Shown here one piece after another: positions 10,918-21,334 of a DNA stretch of 64,000 nucleotides. Under the pieces are notes generated by a model, which was not told the origin of the DNA, did not search any database, and was given only the letters and a program-made list of their open reading frames with translations. Numbering within the stretch: the first letter of the stretch is position 1; each line of letters begins with the position of its first letter. The position numbers and the translations under genes were made by a program. The DNA comes from Tranzscheliella williamsii (Eukaryota > Basidiomycota > Ustilaginomycetes > Ustilaginales > Ustilaginaceae): assembly GCA_023212725.1 (NCBI GenBank), contig JALBYF010000068.1:31638-95637 (forward strand), read 5' to 3'.

Positions 10918-13900
10918 ATGTTCCTACCTCGACAGACTTGGTTCCAAGCCGAACAGCGGCCCAGGCTTGGGAGAAACTCGTCATCCGCTTCTCTCGTCAG
11001 CCTTCATGTCCACGAGTCCCTTCTCGCTGGCAAGGCCCGGCAGCTCAGCAGCTCACACGGTCTGGGTCTTGCGTCCTATGACCAGGTTGCGGACGATGCG
11101 GCGTCCGATGTACAAGAAAACAAAGGCAACACCCAGCCTGGCTCGCTCTCGCCGTCTTCCCCCAGCCGTCTAGAAACAGCACAGAAAGCGAGAGTCACAG
11201 CCAGCGAGATGGGAATCAATGCTGCTGATCATGCAGGTCAGCAAAGCGACGGATTAAGGCAAACCCACAAGCTAGACGAGATCTTCGTCGGTGCTCGCCC
11301 CATATCACGTCCTCCTCCTTCGTTCAACAATGCCCAGGTCGACAAGTCGAAGCTCCCTGTCAACAAGCGCACAAGTCTAAGAGGCTATGCAGAAGCGCGA
11401 TACCAGAAGCATTTGGGCATCGAAGAACGCATACTGAAAGCTACCAACACGCATCGTCTCGAGTGGGAGGCCAAAGCCGCCGCCCTCAATCATTCCTACT
11501 CGCTTACCATCTTACTTCTGTATCGCGCCGGCTCACTCGGCTCAGCTACTGCTTGTGCCACTCTAGCACGCCTATACGCGTTCGGCGTCACAAGAGGCAG
11601 TCGGCCTAGGCTAGCCCTGGTGTATCGCGACAGCCTCCGTAGCGTCGCCTGGAGCTTAGAATCGCTCCGCCTCTACGACGGACGTCTGGCAGCGCAAATC
11701 CGCGCCTCCAGGTTCTCCTCGACGCCCTCGGCCAGACTGGTTCAGGTCTGGCAGGGCCCAACCGAGTCTGTCGACATCCTCATCCGCGCGCTACTGTCGC
11801 CGGATGTGGACGCTTTCAACCCCAACCAAAGGAACGCCGTCTTCTTACCTCTCATTGCAGATCTTTGCGACTCGCAAGTGACGACGTTCACTTCCCGGGC
11901 AAGTCAAGCCATCAGCTCGAGCAGCCCTGCGCCTGAACTTTGGACTGAGGTCGAGCATGCCGCCCAGCGTCTTCGTTCACGTTTGGTGGCAGAGGATCGA
12001 GCCAATGCCGAAACCCTTGTTCAGCCGCTCTCAGATGGACCCGACGAAGAAGAAGAGGCCAAGAAGCTAGTGCAGTGCCTGAACACCCTCAAGTTTCATC
12101 TTGCAGTGTTACAGGCCATCCTCAAGACCCGGTCTCTGGCCATGGAGCCGTATCCCGAGAATGTCGCAGCAGCCGAGTACTCCTGGACAGCCGCTGCTAA
12201 TGCTTCACGCTCAGCAGAGAACCATGGCATTGCTGTGACGCGAATTCTTGAGGCGATCGCTGACGCAAGGCGCGAGTCTTGGAGAGTCTCTGATCGCAGC
12301 TTGTTCCGAGAACTTTCCTCGGCCTCTCAGGCACATCTCGAGGAAGTAACAACGCCCACATACCAAAGTAGAAACTCAGCAGCGATCTCCGCTGGCTCTC
12401 TTGCGCCTTCTGCGGACAAAGCAGAGCTTAAGGGTAGGAAAATCGAGCAAAAGAGAGACCCCCTGAGGACACTGACGCCGGAAGACGCCGAAACTATTGG
12501 CAAGATTGACGCCAGTGTCCGTCCTGCCCTGACTGTGCGACTATCGAGCAGCCATGCCGCCCCGCGGGCTTCGATCGCTCCTGTACTTGCCGAAGGCGAG
12601 CAGCAAGTTCCCTTGCGGCAGTCGAGCACCGCCTCCCAGGCGGCAATTCGCCAAAAGATGAGTCGAAGTATCAGTCAGACTTCGGTAGTACCTGCGATTG
12701 ATAGAAGCCGTTCGAATGGCTTCGAACGGAACTCAACTGCCGAGCCTCCTTCCCCATCCGACAGCATCCGGACCGGCTTCAGCCTCGGAGACACCCGGCC
12801 CCGAAGACCATCCAGCGTTGTCTCTGTGACACCGTCGCTGATGTTTCCGCCCAATGCCAACGATTCGGATCCTTTCGGCCCAGCTGACCAGAATGAACTG
12901 CACTACCGGGCGAGAAACGTATCAGAAAGCGCCGAGTTTGGCCCTCCTCGGACGGATTCGCAGCTGTCTGCCGCGCAAGTGGCCCAACCACGGCTGCGGC
13001 CGGTATCGACCACTGCACACAGGCCGCGCGTTGTCAGCATGTTCACTTCGCCCTCGGTGATGAGCGCAAGCAACGTAGACACCCTAACAGCATCGGCCTC
13101 CACATCCAGCCATCGTAGTCTGTACGCGCTTGCGGCAGCCAATCAGATTGCTTCGGCGCCTTGTTCGCGACGAAGAACGGGGTCCAACGCTTCCCTCAGC
13201 TCCTTGAATAGTCGCATCAACCATCTGGTCTCCAAAACCTCGCCCTCCATAGCGGAAATGCCCGAACGGATGCCGTTCGCCGAGGTGGACGCCGTACATC
13301 CACAGGCGGAAGCTCGTGGCGAGATGTCCGCCAAATCGACTGCGGCGAGCGACACGCTCCGCAGGCTCAAAGGACGACGCTCTAACACCGACCTGCGAAG
13401 TCGGAGACAGACCCAAAGGGAGCACAGTGCAGTGCCTCCCGTCCCTGACGTACCCCCTTCGACGGATGCGAGACCCTCATTGCTATTCCCAACCAAGTCG
13501 ACCGTCTTTGTGTCGGTCGAAAATCTGCCAGAGCAGAGCAACTCATCATCAAAGGATGCGAAGCGGTATGTCGGCTCGCCGAGCGGCCGGAATGCCGTTG
13601 AGCAGTTGCAGCAGACTCGCACGCGTATCGCACATGCAGCCATTCCATCGGTGCTCGAAGATACAGAGGCTACCCTGAAGAGCAGCTCGTCCATTTCCAA
13701 CGGCGGTCCTGCCTTTTCTTCTGCATTGATCGCAGGGGCTATGTCCGGCCTCACGGTGGACCTCCTCTTCTTTCCGATTGACACGATCAAGACGCGTCTT
13801 CAATCCTCGCAAGGCTTCTGGGCGGCTGGCGGCTTCTCGGGCGTGTATCGCGGGCTGGCTTCCACCGCGGTTGGCTCGGCTCCGGGTGCATCGGTGTTTT

Positions 13901-14652
13901 TCACGACGTACGAATCGATGAAACCTGCGCTGGTGCGATGGCTTCCCACTGTTTTTGGCGCCGAGGGCTCGTTAGGGCCAGCAGGGCTGCACATGGCGTC
14001 GGCCTCGATCGCCGAAGTGGCGGCCTGTCTCATCAGGGTGCCTACCGAGGTGATCAAGTCGCGCCAACAGACCATGACCTACGGAAAGGGAACGTCCACG
14101 CTGCAGGCCTTCACCAAGGTCTTTCAACAAGCGGGCCTTCGGGGCTACTACCGCGGCTTTGGCAGCACCGTGGGGCGAGAAATCCCGTTCACGTGCATTC
14201 AGTTTCCTCTGTACGAGAGGTTGAAGCTGGAGATGGCCCGCTCACGTCTACTACCCGACTCTTCGGCGGCGGCGGCGGCGAGCGAGGCTGGCCGGGCCGT
14301 GTCCAACGAGGAGCTGGTCCGGAACTTGCCCACGTGGCAGGCGGGTCTCGCGGGCAGCATTGCCGGCGCGATCGCCGCGGGCCTGACCACGCCGCTCGAC
14401 GTCGTCAAGACGCGGATCATGCTGCATACCAAGAAGGCAGCCGGGCTGGAGAGCAGCAGTGCCGCGCTCGCCGCCGCTGCCGAGCTCCCCGCCGGCGTCA
14501 ACACCAAGATCGTCCCCACGCTCCTCCACATCGCCCGCACCGAGGGCGCCATGACCCTCTTCAGCGGCTTCCTCCCGCGCACGCTGTGGATCGGCCTCGG
14601 CGGCGCCGTCTTCCTCGGCACCTACGACGCTGGCATCAAGGCGCTGCCCTAG
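10918..14652 (+). CDS. Long protein ending in a mitochondrial SAM carrier (PET8 family)
   Basis: An uninterrupted 1244-codon frame. Residues about 928-1244 are a complete mitochondrial carrier closest to yeast Pet8, the S-adenosylmethionine importer of the inner membrane. The three carrier repeats carry FFPIDTIKTRLQ (about 952), RVPTEVIKSRQQ (about 1040) and TTPLDVVKTRIM (about 1158); Pet8-like features are GVYRGLASTAVGSAPGASVF, YYRGFGSTVGREIPFTCIQF and the C-terminal FSGFLPRTLWIGLGGAVFLG. Residues 1-927 are unlike any carrier: a helical block at about 165-280 (LLLYRAGSLGSATACATLARLYAFG resembles a Sel1/TPR-type helix pair), then long Ser/Arg-rich disorder. No ATG lies at the carrier's natural start; the nearest in-frame ones are at 13741, inside helix 1, and further upstream near 13321 and 13258. 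Either this is a true fusion or two genes are joined by an unseen intron. The 10918 start is uncertain. Confidence 0.8.
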   Translation: MFLPRQTWFQAEQRPRLGRNSSSASLVSLHVHESLLAGKARQLSSSHGLGLASYDQVADDAASDVQENKGNTQPGSLSPSSPSRLETAQKARVTASEMGINAADHAGQQSDGLRQTHKLDEIFVGARPISRPPPSFNNAQVDKSKLPVNKRTSLRGYAEARYQKHLGIEERILKATNTHRLEWEAKAAALNHSYSLTILLLYRAGSLGSATACATLARLYAFGVTRGSRPRLALVYRDSLRSVAWSLESLRLYDGRLAAQIRASRFSSTPSARLVQVWQGPTESVDILIRALLSPDVDAFNPNQRNAVFLPLIADLCDSQVTTFTSRASQAISSSSPAPELWTEVEHAAQRLRSRLVAEDRANAETLVQPLSDGPDEEEEAKKLVQCLNTLKFHLAVLQAILKTRSLAMEPYPENVAAAEYSWTAAANASRSAENHGIAVTRILEAIADARRESWRVSDRSLFRELSSASQAHLEEVTTPTYQSRNSAAISAGSLAPSADKAELKGRKIEQKRDPLRTLTPEDAETIGKIDASVRPALTVRLSSSHAAPRASIAPVLAEGEQQVPLRQSSTASQAAIRQKMSRSISQTSVVPAIDRSRSNGFERNSTAEPPSPSDSIRTGFSLGDTRPRRPSSVVSVTPSLMFPPNANDSDPFGPADQNELHYRARNVSESAEFGPPRTDSQLSAAQVAQPRLRPVSTTAHRPRVVSMFTSPSVMSASNVDTLTASASTSSHRSLYALAAANQIASAPCSRRRTGSNASLSSLNSRINHLVSKTSPSIAEMPERMPFAEVDAVHPQAEARGEMSAKSTAASDTLRRLKGRRSNTDLRSRRQTQREHSAVPPVPDVPPSTDARPSLLFPTKSTVFVSVENLPEQSNSSSKDAKRYVGSPSGRNAVEQLQQTRTRIAHAAIPSVLEDTEATLKSSSSISNGGPAFSSALIAGAMSGLTVDLLFFPIDTIKTRLQSSQGFWAAGGFSGVYRGLASTAVGSAPGASVFFTTYESMKPALVRWLPTVFGAEGSLGPAGLHMASASIAEVAACLIRVPTEVIKSRQQTMTYGKGTSTLQAFTKVFQQAGLRGYYRGFGSTVGREIPFTCIQFPLYERLKLEMARSRLLPDSSAAAAASEAGRAVSNEELVRNLPTWQAGLAGSIAGAIAAGLTTPLDVVKTRIMLHTKKAAGLESSSAALAAAAELPAGVNTKIVPTLLHIARTEGAMTLFSGFLPRTLWIGLGGAVFLGTYDAGIKALP

Positions 14653-14802
14653 CCGCCCAACCTCGGAAAACTCTCGTCGCTAGTACATTCCCATGACGCA
14701 GCAGAGTAATATGCTTTTTCCGGTTATCAGGCCGTTGTCTATGCGACGGAGGGAGCGTGGCAGGTGTACAGTGCAGGCGAAAACGGGGCGCGATGGGTGG
14801 GA

Positions 14803-17298
14803 CTAGCGGAGGCTGATGTTGACAATGCGAATCTCGTCCCGGGGTCGGTCGTTCTTGTCGACGCGGGCGTCCTCGATGCGCTTGACGACGTCCATGCCCG
14901 AGGTGACTCTGCCGAAGACCGAGTGCTTGCGGTCGAGCCAGGGGGCGGGGACGGTGGTGATGAAGAACTGGCTGCCGTTGGAGTTGGGGCCGGCGTTGGC
15001 CATGGAGAGGGTGAAGGGGCGGCTGTGGTCCAGGCTCGGGTGGAACTCGTCGGCGAAGGGGGCGCCCCAGAGCGAGTCGCCGCCGGTGCCGTCGCCGAGC
15101 GGGTCGCCGGTCTGGACCATGAACTTTTTGATGACGCGGTGGAAGAGAAGACCATCGTAGTAGCCCTTGGCGGCGAGGCCGGTGAAGTTGGCGCACGTGG
15201 TGGGGACCAGGTCGGCGAAGAGGGCGATGTGGATGTCGCCGAGCGTGGTGTGCAGCACTGCGGCGGCGTGGGCGGGCCTTTTGGCCGCGCCGGCGCTGCG
15301 CATTGCCACGCCGGTTGCTGCGGCGAGCGTCTGCTCTTCGCGCGTCGGCTTCTCGTTGAAGACATCCCGCTCGCCCGCGCCGCCCGCGACCGCGTCCGGG
15401 TCGACGCGCGTAAACATGTAGAACCGACTGCGCTGCAGCGCGGTAGCAAACAGCGTCGGATCCACCAGCCCCTGCCTGTCCAGCAGCGGATTCTCGGACG
15501 CCGCCGCCGCCAGACTCGTTGTCGCCCGCTTGTTCGGCGCACCCTGGAAGAGCGCCAGGTTCAGGAAACGGACGCTCTCGTCCTTGCCCAACAGCCGCAC
15601 ACACTCGTTGGTCGCCAAATTAACCATCTTGATCCCCACCAGCGAGCTGTAGATCACAAAGTTGGCCGACTCGTCAAACACGACGTTCCACACACTCGCC
15701 GTCGTCGCGTTGTCCACCGCCGAGAGCGCGCCAGCCGCCGACAGGGCGTTCAGTTCGCGCTCGACAGCGAAGCGCCGGCCAAACTCCATCTCATCCAGCT
15801 TGAAGTTGACAGCGGCAGGCGCGGTGGACGCAGCATTTGGCCCGCTGGCTGCCGACAAGGTCTGCGCGGGGGGCGGAGGCTGGGACTGGAGCTTCTGGCA
15901 TGCATCGAGGCTCTCGTCGTAGCGCCGCTGGATCTTTGCCGTCCTAAAGTCAAACACACGGATCTGGCGGTCCAGTGCAGAGAAGACGACAAACTTGTCG
16001 CCGTGGGGCGAAAAGGTGAGCGTGGTGGGAACCGTCTTGGTCTTTTTGAACTCAAACAGATCCGTCGCGCTCTTGAACTCAAAGATGCCGGCCACCTGCG
16101 AAGGTGAGGGCGGCGAAAAGGGCTCCTGCGGCACCCAGTACTCGACAAAGCCGGCTACGTCGCACGAGACCACCACGTTGTGCGGCTCGTTGTAGGCGAG
16201 CAGATGGACCGGATGCTTGTGGATCTTGGAAGCGGAGAAGATAGGCTTCACACTGCCCTGTCTACGTGCTGGAGCGGCTGCGGTTTGTGTCTCAGCGACA
16301 GAATCAATCCCGTCCGAATCAAAGGCTGTACCGTTGGAAGGGTCGACACCATCAGCGCGGCCGTCATAGACGCGGATGATGGACGAGGTCTCGTCGGTGA
16401 TGGCAAGCAGACTCCTGGCGGCGCCCTTGTTGTGGATCCAAGCACATGTCCTCGCCTTGTAACCAAGCTTGAACATGTTGATGAGGTCGAAGTTGACCAC
16501 GTCAAAGATCTTGACGGTCGCGTCCGCGCCCAGGGTAGCGTAAAGGGCCCCATCGGAGGAACAGCTCCAGCCGACGATGGGAGTGAGGTGAGCGCGGTAC
16601 TGCTTGACAAACTCGACCACGCTGCTTGCTGATGCGGAGGCAGGGTTCTTCGACGAGTCTGGCGCCGAAGAGGACGAGGTGGTGGCAGCGGCGGGCACCA
16701 GGGAGGTCTTTTTCCAAAACTTGACCCAGCCGTCCACCGAGGTGGTGATGACGAACGCGGTGTATGGCGTGACGGTGACCGAGTTGACAGTATCTCTGTG
16801 CATCAGGCTCTTGAAGTACCTGTCCGAGGAGGGCAGATTGGCCAGATACGTCGATTGGTGGGGCAGATACCGCCGGCGCTTCTTCTTGACCGGGGATCGC
16901 GCAGCTGGTTGCTGCTCGAGCTCTCTTCGCGCGGTGCCAACCTGATCTAGGCTGGAGGACGAGGGCGGAGGCGGCGGCCCAATATCCTCATCGTCGCTAT
17001 CGTCGCCGCTGTCGCTGGCAGCACTGCGCCTTGTCGCGTCCCCGGGTGCAGGCTGAGGACCCGGCGTCCCCTCAGACGCGGTCGACGCAGACTCCTCCGT
17101 GTCGAAAGACGGCGAGCGCCGCGACCTTTTCGCCGACACATCCCGGTCGACCATATCCGCTAAAAGACCCTCCTCAAGACCCACTCGAGCGTCCTGGGCT
17201 GTAGATAAGAAGGAGAGCCGTCGAAGAGACTTGTTCTTGGCCGCCTCTCCACAATTCGCAGCCATCACCAACATCCATTTCACCTTCACAATTCCCAT
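14803..17298 (-). CDS. WD40-repeat cyclophilin (PPWD1 type)
   Basis: 831-residue peptidyl-prolyl cis-trans isomerase with an N-terminal WD40 propeller, the architecture of human PPWD1, a spliceosome-associated nuclear protein. Residues 1-140 are basic and acidic low-complexity sequence with a likely nuclear signal (VKKKRRR). The first WD blade starts at about 160 ([18 protein letters not shown]), with further blades to about 500. The isomerase domain fills the last ~155 residues and keeps the active-site elements: [15 protein letters not shown] (catalytic Arg and Phe), [30 protein letters not shown], the drug-binding Trp in [13 protein letters not shown], and the end IRIVNISLR. No intron is needed. 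The start at 17298 is an ATG, with further in-frame ATGs at residues 9 and 12. It diverges from the small basic gene at 17483 across a short CT-rich promoter. Confidence 0.93.
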   Translation of the reverse strand: MGIVKVKWMLVMAANCGEAAKNKSLRRLSFLSTAQDARVGLEEGLLADMVDRDVSAKRSRRSPSFDTEESASTASEGTPGPQPAPGDATRRSAASDSGDDSDDEDIGPPPPPSSSSLDQVGTARRELEQQPAARSPVKKKRRRYLPHQSTYLANLPSSDRYFKSLMHRDTVNSVTVTPYTAFVITTSVDGWVKFWKKTSLVPAAATTSSSSAPDSSKNPASASASSVVEFVKQYRAHLTPIVGWSCSSDGALYATLGADATVKIFDVVNFDLINMFKLGYKARTCAWIHNKGAARSLLAITDETSSIIRVYDGRADGVDPSNGTAFDSDGIDSVAETQTAAAPARRQGSVKPIFSASKIHKHPVHLLAYNEPHNVVVSCDVAGFVEYWVPQEPFSPPSPSQVAGIFEFKSATDLFEFKKTKTVPTTLTFSPHGDKFVVFSALDRQIRVFDFRTAKIQRRYDESLDACQKLQSQPPPPAQTLSAASGPNAASTAPAAVNFKLDEMEFGRRFAVERELNALSAAGALSAVDNATTASVWNVVFDESANFVIYSSLVGIKMVNLATNECVRLLGKDESVRFLNLALFQGAPNKRATTSLAAAASENPLLDRQGLVDPTLFATALQRSRFYMFTRVDPDAVAGGAGERDVFNEKPTREEQTLAAATGVAMRSAGAAKRPAHAAAVLHTTLGDIHIALFADLVPTTCANFTGLAAKGYYDGLLFHRVIKKFMVQTGDPLGDGTGGDSLWGAPFADEFHPSLDHSRPFTLSMANAGPNSNGSQFFITTVPAPWLDRKHSVFGRVTSGMDVVKRIEDARVDKNDRPRDEIRIVNISLR

Positions 17299-17482
17299 CT
17301 CGATGACCGAAATCCGATCATTTTGCTGGAATTTCAGATCAATTTATTCACAATTCAATTGCTTTTCCGCCTCTTTCTCTTGGTTCTGCTCTTCTTCCTC
17401 CTCCTCATCTTCTTCATCTCCGCCTCCTTTGCATTCTATACACCTTTCATCTGGCTAGCTTCAGGTTCTAGAGATCACAGCG
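17299..17482. promoter_or_regulatory. Divergent promoter with CT-rich tract
   Basis: A 184-base spacer between two divergent start codons, with a strong C/T run (about 17365-17440: cttcttcctcctcctcatct) on the plus strand. Such tracts are common in fungal promoters and 5' UTRs. No TATA box is evident. Confidence 0.4.
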
Positions 17483-17890
17483 ATGGTGAAGCAGTCCAAC
17501 AAGCGTATGTATAGCCTTTGTCGGTGCCTGTGTCTACTCGTGCGCGTCCGCTGACATCGACGTGTGGCGTACGTTTGCTTGCCGTTTGCGGGTCGATCAG
17601 GGGCGGACCGACGGCTTCGGGAGCCGGGGCTGGAGATTGAGCTTGCGTCGGACGATGCGCCGCGGTTGCGGGGGGGGAAGGCGTCGAGCGAGTACAAGCC
17701 GTACCAGCATTCGCAGCCGGGCGGGGGCGTCGGTGCTGCGGCGGCGGGAGCGCGCAAGAAGACGGCCGCCCCCGCGGGCAAGGCGGCGCGCGCCAAGAAG
17801 GAAAAGGCCATCGAGCGCGCCGACAAGACCAACACCAAGTACCAGCTCAACCGCTCCCGCGCCGAGAAGAAGAAACTCATGAAATCCTAG
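17483..17890 (+). CDS. Small basic protein, unrecognised
   Basis: Two exons, 17483-17504 and 17601-17890, join to 103 residues. The intron has a GTATGT donor and a TCAG acceptor, and the joined start reads MVKQSNKRADRRLREPGLEI. The protein is Lys/Arg/Ala-rich, with an alanine/lysine linker (ARKKTAAPAGKAARAKKEKA) and a basic tail ending RAEKKKLMKS, suggesting a nucleolar or RNA/DNA-bound protein. I do not recognise a family; small ribosome-biogenesis factors have similar composition but no motif decides it. The end is convergent with Ufd2, about 135 bases away. Confidence 0.6.
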
Positions 17891-18025
17891 CGCCCCCCCG
17901 CCCCGCACCGCATCCGCCGCGCCATGTCCACGCAGTCTGGCACGCAATAGCGATCCCTGCCGCACCGCGGTGCATTTGCAAACGAGTGCGTCTAGGCAGT
18001 ACACGCTGCAGCTGTGCGTGGCGGA

Positions 18026-21000
18026 TCACGCATTCCGGCCGGCGCGCCGCTCGGCGACCCACTGCTGGATCTTGTCGCGCAGCTCCGTGTCGTCGAGCAC
18101 CTCCTCGATGCGGAGCGCGCTCCGGTTGAACGGATCCGTGGCATCGCTTAGCAGATGCGCCTTGATCGTCGAGCGGTCCACCGTGATGCGCGATTTGGGC
18201 AGCACGACCGGGTCCTTCATCACGGTCGCCATGAGCGGGTCCAGATACTCGTCCGGCACGTCGCCCAAGTCCTCCTCGTCGTCCTGGTCCATCTGGCGCA
18301 CCTCTTCGATCTTGTCCACCATCCCCGCCCACGCGTCTAGCTCGGGCGGCGACTTGAGCATATACCGCCCCGCAATGCTGCTCGCCTTGCCAAACGTCGC
18401 CTTGGAGTAGCTGCGGCCGTCGCGCGCCACGGCGCCTACAAACTCGCCCTTGCTGCACAGATTCAGGTAGACCGACATGATCATCCGCAGCAGGTTGCGC
18501 GGCTCGAACGCCACCGCTTTGGGATCACGCACCTTGAGGTTCTGGCACTTGGGCCCCGCCAGCAGATCCAGGTTGTAGTCCAGCATCGCCGCCAGCCGGT
18601 CCACGATCTCCGGCACCATGAACGCATCCTTGGTCTCGGCGGTAAAGTCGATCAGCAGCCGCAGGAACTCGGTCCCCAGCTGCAGGTCCGACTTGATCTG
18701 CTGCTCCAGCCCGCGGATGTGCGCCTCGCGCTCCTGCCGCTCCGTCGCCGTGCTGCCGCCGCTCTCCCCCTCCCCCTCGCCCTCCGCGGTGCCGCCCTCG
18801 CTCTGCTTGGTGTGCAGCTCCTGCAGCTTCTCCAGCGCGTCGTCCAGCAGAAAGGTGACGTCGTTCATCAGTCGATTGATAAAGACGACAAAGTGCGATT
18901 CGCGTCCGCGCGCCTCTTTGTGCAGCTGCTCCTTGTGCTTTGGATTGTCCCAGATCGCCTTGAAGATCTGCGAGAGATGGTAGCGCATGTTGAACTTGTC
19001 GTAGAACTGCGTGTGGCTGCCCGTGTTTTCCGCCTCGATCCAGAAGCTCATCAGCGCGGGGACGAGGTGTTGGAGCGCCAGGTCGTGCACATTGACCACG
19101 TCGCCGAGGATGCCGCTGCGGTGATGGCCAAAGGGGATCACGTTGTAGAAGAGGATCTCGGCGAGCTTGGCCTTGAGGAAGGGATTCTTGATGTACCATC
19201 CCGAGCTGAGAAAGACGGTGCAGAAGGTGACCAGGTCGTTTTTGGCCGCCTCTGGCAGCGCGGCGTTGGTGCGCGAGATGAAGAGCATCAGCTCGCACAC
19301 GTCCTCAAAGATGTGCTCGGGCAGCATACGGAACCGCGTCGGCACCTCCTGGGGCAGCGGCAGCTGCACGCGCGTATGCGGATGCGCAGCGTGCGGCTCC
19401 GCTACCCGGATCAACCAGGTCATGAGGAACGAGTTGAAGGTCACCACCCGTTGCAGGAAGGCGGGCGCCATGAGCTGGCTCTGCGCAGCAAATAGCTCGC
19501 TGTGCAGCCGGTCCACTTCGGCCTTGGCTCGCTTGAGGAACATCTCGTACTGTCCCGCCTGCGGAGTGGCGGACCACATGGCACGATCAGCTTCGGTCTC
19601 GGCGATGCGCTTTTTGAACCTGCCCATCTCCTTTTCCTTTTCTTCGATCCGACGAACCGCCTTGCCCATGGCCAGGCTGTTGAGTCGCGCAGCGAGATAG
19701 AACACTTCGGTGATAAAGTTGGGCGCTGCGGCTGCCGCGTCGGAGGAGGCCGCCTGCATCCATTCCTTTGCCTCGACCTCGGTGGCGTTGATCCTGGTCA
19801 AGTCGTCGGTGGCGAAGCGCGTCTGCGTGCGCAGATACTCGAGGTCGATGCGGTCGATCTTGGACAGGCGGGCATCCATGAAGGGCTCGGCAAACCGGAG
19901 CAGCATCTCGTAGACGTTGATCATAAAGCCATCACTCGCCACGAGATCTTGTCGTACCTGCATCGCCCCGCGCTTGGCATTGAGGTCGCAGGTTCGGCCC
20001 CAGAACTGGAGGACCTGCTCTCTGGCCGGCGCGCCGGATCGGACCATGGCATTGAAGATCCTGAAATGCAGCGAGTGTACGATCTCCATGGTGCTCTGAA
20101 TGCTGTTGAAGTTGCTCTCCACCTCCTGCCTGGACCTGCTTTCGGGATTGGAAAAATACTGTTGGGTGATGCTGGGATAGGAGTCCGGAAAGGCAGAGAG
20201 CCGCAGCATGGGTCCAAAGAGAGAGTCCAGCTCGATGCGTGGAGCTGTAGTGTTGGCCGGGTTGAAGTTGGGGAGCGAGGCGAGCGTAGCAGCTACCTTT
20301 TTGTTCTCGACCGCCTCTACTACGGCGTTGACGTAAGGTCTCCATTCGAGCCCAGAAATAGTAAGACCTTCCTTGGGTTGGCCGTCGAACAAACCTGCAG
20401 CCGGACCTCGAGCACCGGCACCGGCACCGGCACCGGGTAGTCGGCCGGCAAGCAGATTGGCAATGACGGACTGAACGTCTTGGTTGGCAAGCGCTTGGTT
20501 GAGTGCGGTTGTATTGACGCCGCCACCCTCGGCGGTTGCGGTGGCAGCTTGTGCGCTGCCCGAGCCCAATGGAGCGGAGGATTGTGAAGGAAGCGGCTCC
20601 TCTCCGTCTCTGACTCTTCTCATCAGTTCGGAAAAGGCAGGTGCAAGCATCTCGTCGAGGCCTTCGCCATCAGCAAATCGATCAGAGAGCTCTGTTAGAA
20701 AGGCGTGCAGTTCTTCGCCGGTCACTGTCTCAAAGTTGTTTGTCAAGTCGGTATGGGTTGTGTCACCAGCAGATGACGAGGCGGAGATGCCAAAGGCCGA
20801 TACTGAGGCTCCGACTCCCAACAAGCTGTCCACAAGGACGAGAGGACCGACGGTACGACCATCCGGCTTGGCTGCGTTGGGGAACATGTCGGGGTTTTGC
20901 AGGACGAGGCCTGTGTAGGAAATGAGTAGCTGGCGAATTTGTTCCAACGAGGAGATGGCCTTTTGCTGATCCGCCGGCTGTGGCAAGCTCTTTCTCAGTC

Positions 21001-21334
21001 TCGACTCTTCGAATTTGGCCCTTTTCCAAGAAGCAACAAGATAGTCCCAGGAGGTCTGGCCGCTGGGGAGACTTGCGAGGACTGTGAGGTGGACAGCATC
21101 ATCGGTCATGGTGTCGGCCAGAGGGTCGAGCGACAGCCTGGCTATCAGGATCTGGTCTGCGATTGCGGCCGAGAGCGGAGGCGGCTTGCCATCGCCACGT
21201 TCAGATGAAAGCTCGGCGGCAAGCGAGGCCAAGTAGGTCTTCTGCCACGAAGACACCTCTGCCTCGTGCCGGTCCAAGGTGACGTTGAAGATGAACGAGA
21301 CAGCTGCATGCTGCCAGCTATCGAAACTCGACAT
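18026..21334 (-). CDS. UFD2: Ubiquitin chain elongation factor E4, Ufd2
   Basis: 1102 residues from the ATG at 21334. Ufd2 is an E4 ubiquitin ligase that extends short ubiquitin chains on substrates handled with Cdc48. The C-terminus is a U-box (about 1025-1095: VPDEYLDPLMATVMKDPVVL, then RITVDRSTIKAHLLSDATDPFNR). The rest is the long helical Ufd2 core, with TPRIELDSLFGPMLRLSAF-like, YEMLLRFAEPFMD and GFGK-type stretches conserved in the family. The protein begins close to a segment normally internal (FDSWQHAAVSFIFNVTLDR matches the usual VTLDR element), so a short upstream exon is probably missing. The frame stays open without an ATG to about 21388, just after a TAG that could be an acceptor. 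A GCACCG microsatellite (about 20410-20440) encodes a Gly-Ala run. eIF3i lies upstream on the same strand. Confidence 0.92.
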   Translation of the reverse strand: MSSFDSWQHAAVSFIFNVTLDRHEAEVSSWQKTYLASLAAELSSERGDGKPPPLSAAIADQILIARLSLDPLADTMTDDAVHLTVLASLPSGQTSWDYLVASWKRAKFEESRLRKSLPQPADQQKAISSLEQIRQLLISYTGLVLQNPDMFPNAAKPDGRTVGPLVLVDSLLGVGASVSAFGISASSSAGDTTHTDLTNNFETVTGEELHAFLTELSDRFADGEGLDEMLAPAFSELMRRVRDGEEPLPSQSSAPLGSGSAQAATATAEGGGVNTTALNQALANQDVQSVIANLLAGRLPGAGAGAGARGPAAGLFDGQPKEGLTISGLEWRPYVNAVVEAVENKKVAATLASLPNFNPANTTAPRIELDSLFGPMLRLSAFPDSYPSITQQYFSNPESRSRQEVESNFNSIQSTMEIVHSLHFRIFNAMVRSGAPAREQVLQFWGRTCDLNAKRGAMQVRQDLVASDGFMINVYEMLLRFAEPFMDARLSKIDRIDLEYLRTQTRFATDDLTRINATEVEAKEWMQAASSDAAAAAPNFITEVFYLAARLNSLAMGKAVRRIEEKEKEMGRFKKRIAETEADRAMWSATPQAGQYEMFLKRAKAEVDRLHSELFAAQSQLMAPAFLQRVVTFNSFLMTWLIRVAEPHAAHPHTRVQLPLPQEVPTRFRMLPEHIFEDVCELMLFISRTNAALPEAAKNDLVTFCTVFLSSGWYIKNPFLKAKLAEILFYNVIPFGHHRSGILGDVVNVHDLALQHLVPALMSFWIEAENTGSHTQFYDKFNMRYHLSQIFKAIWDNPKHKEQLHKEARGRESHFVVFINRLMNDVTFLLDDALEKLQELHTKQSEGGTAEGEGEGESGGSTATERQEREAHIRGLEQQIKSDLQLGTEFLRLLIDFTAETKDAFMVPEIVDRLAAMLDYNLDLLAGPKCQNLKVRDPKAVAFEPRNLLRMIMSVYLNLCSKGEFVGAVARDGRSYSKATFGKASSIAGRYMLKSPPELDAWAGMVDKIEEVRQMDQDDEEDLGDVPDEYLDPLMATVMKDPVVLPKSRITVDRSTIKAHLLSDATDPFNRSALRIEEVLDDTELRDKIQQWVAERRAGRNA

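Noticed and set aside
14764..16107. 447-codon open frame on the plus strand
   Set aside because: Antisense to the cyclophilin and WD40 parts of the PPWD1-type gene; no motifs.
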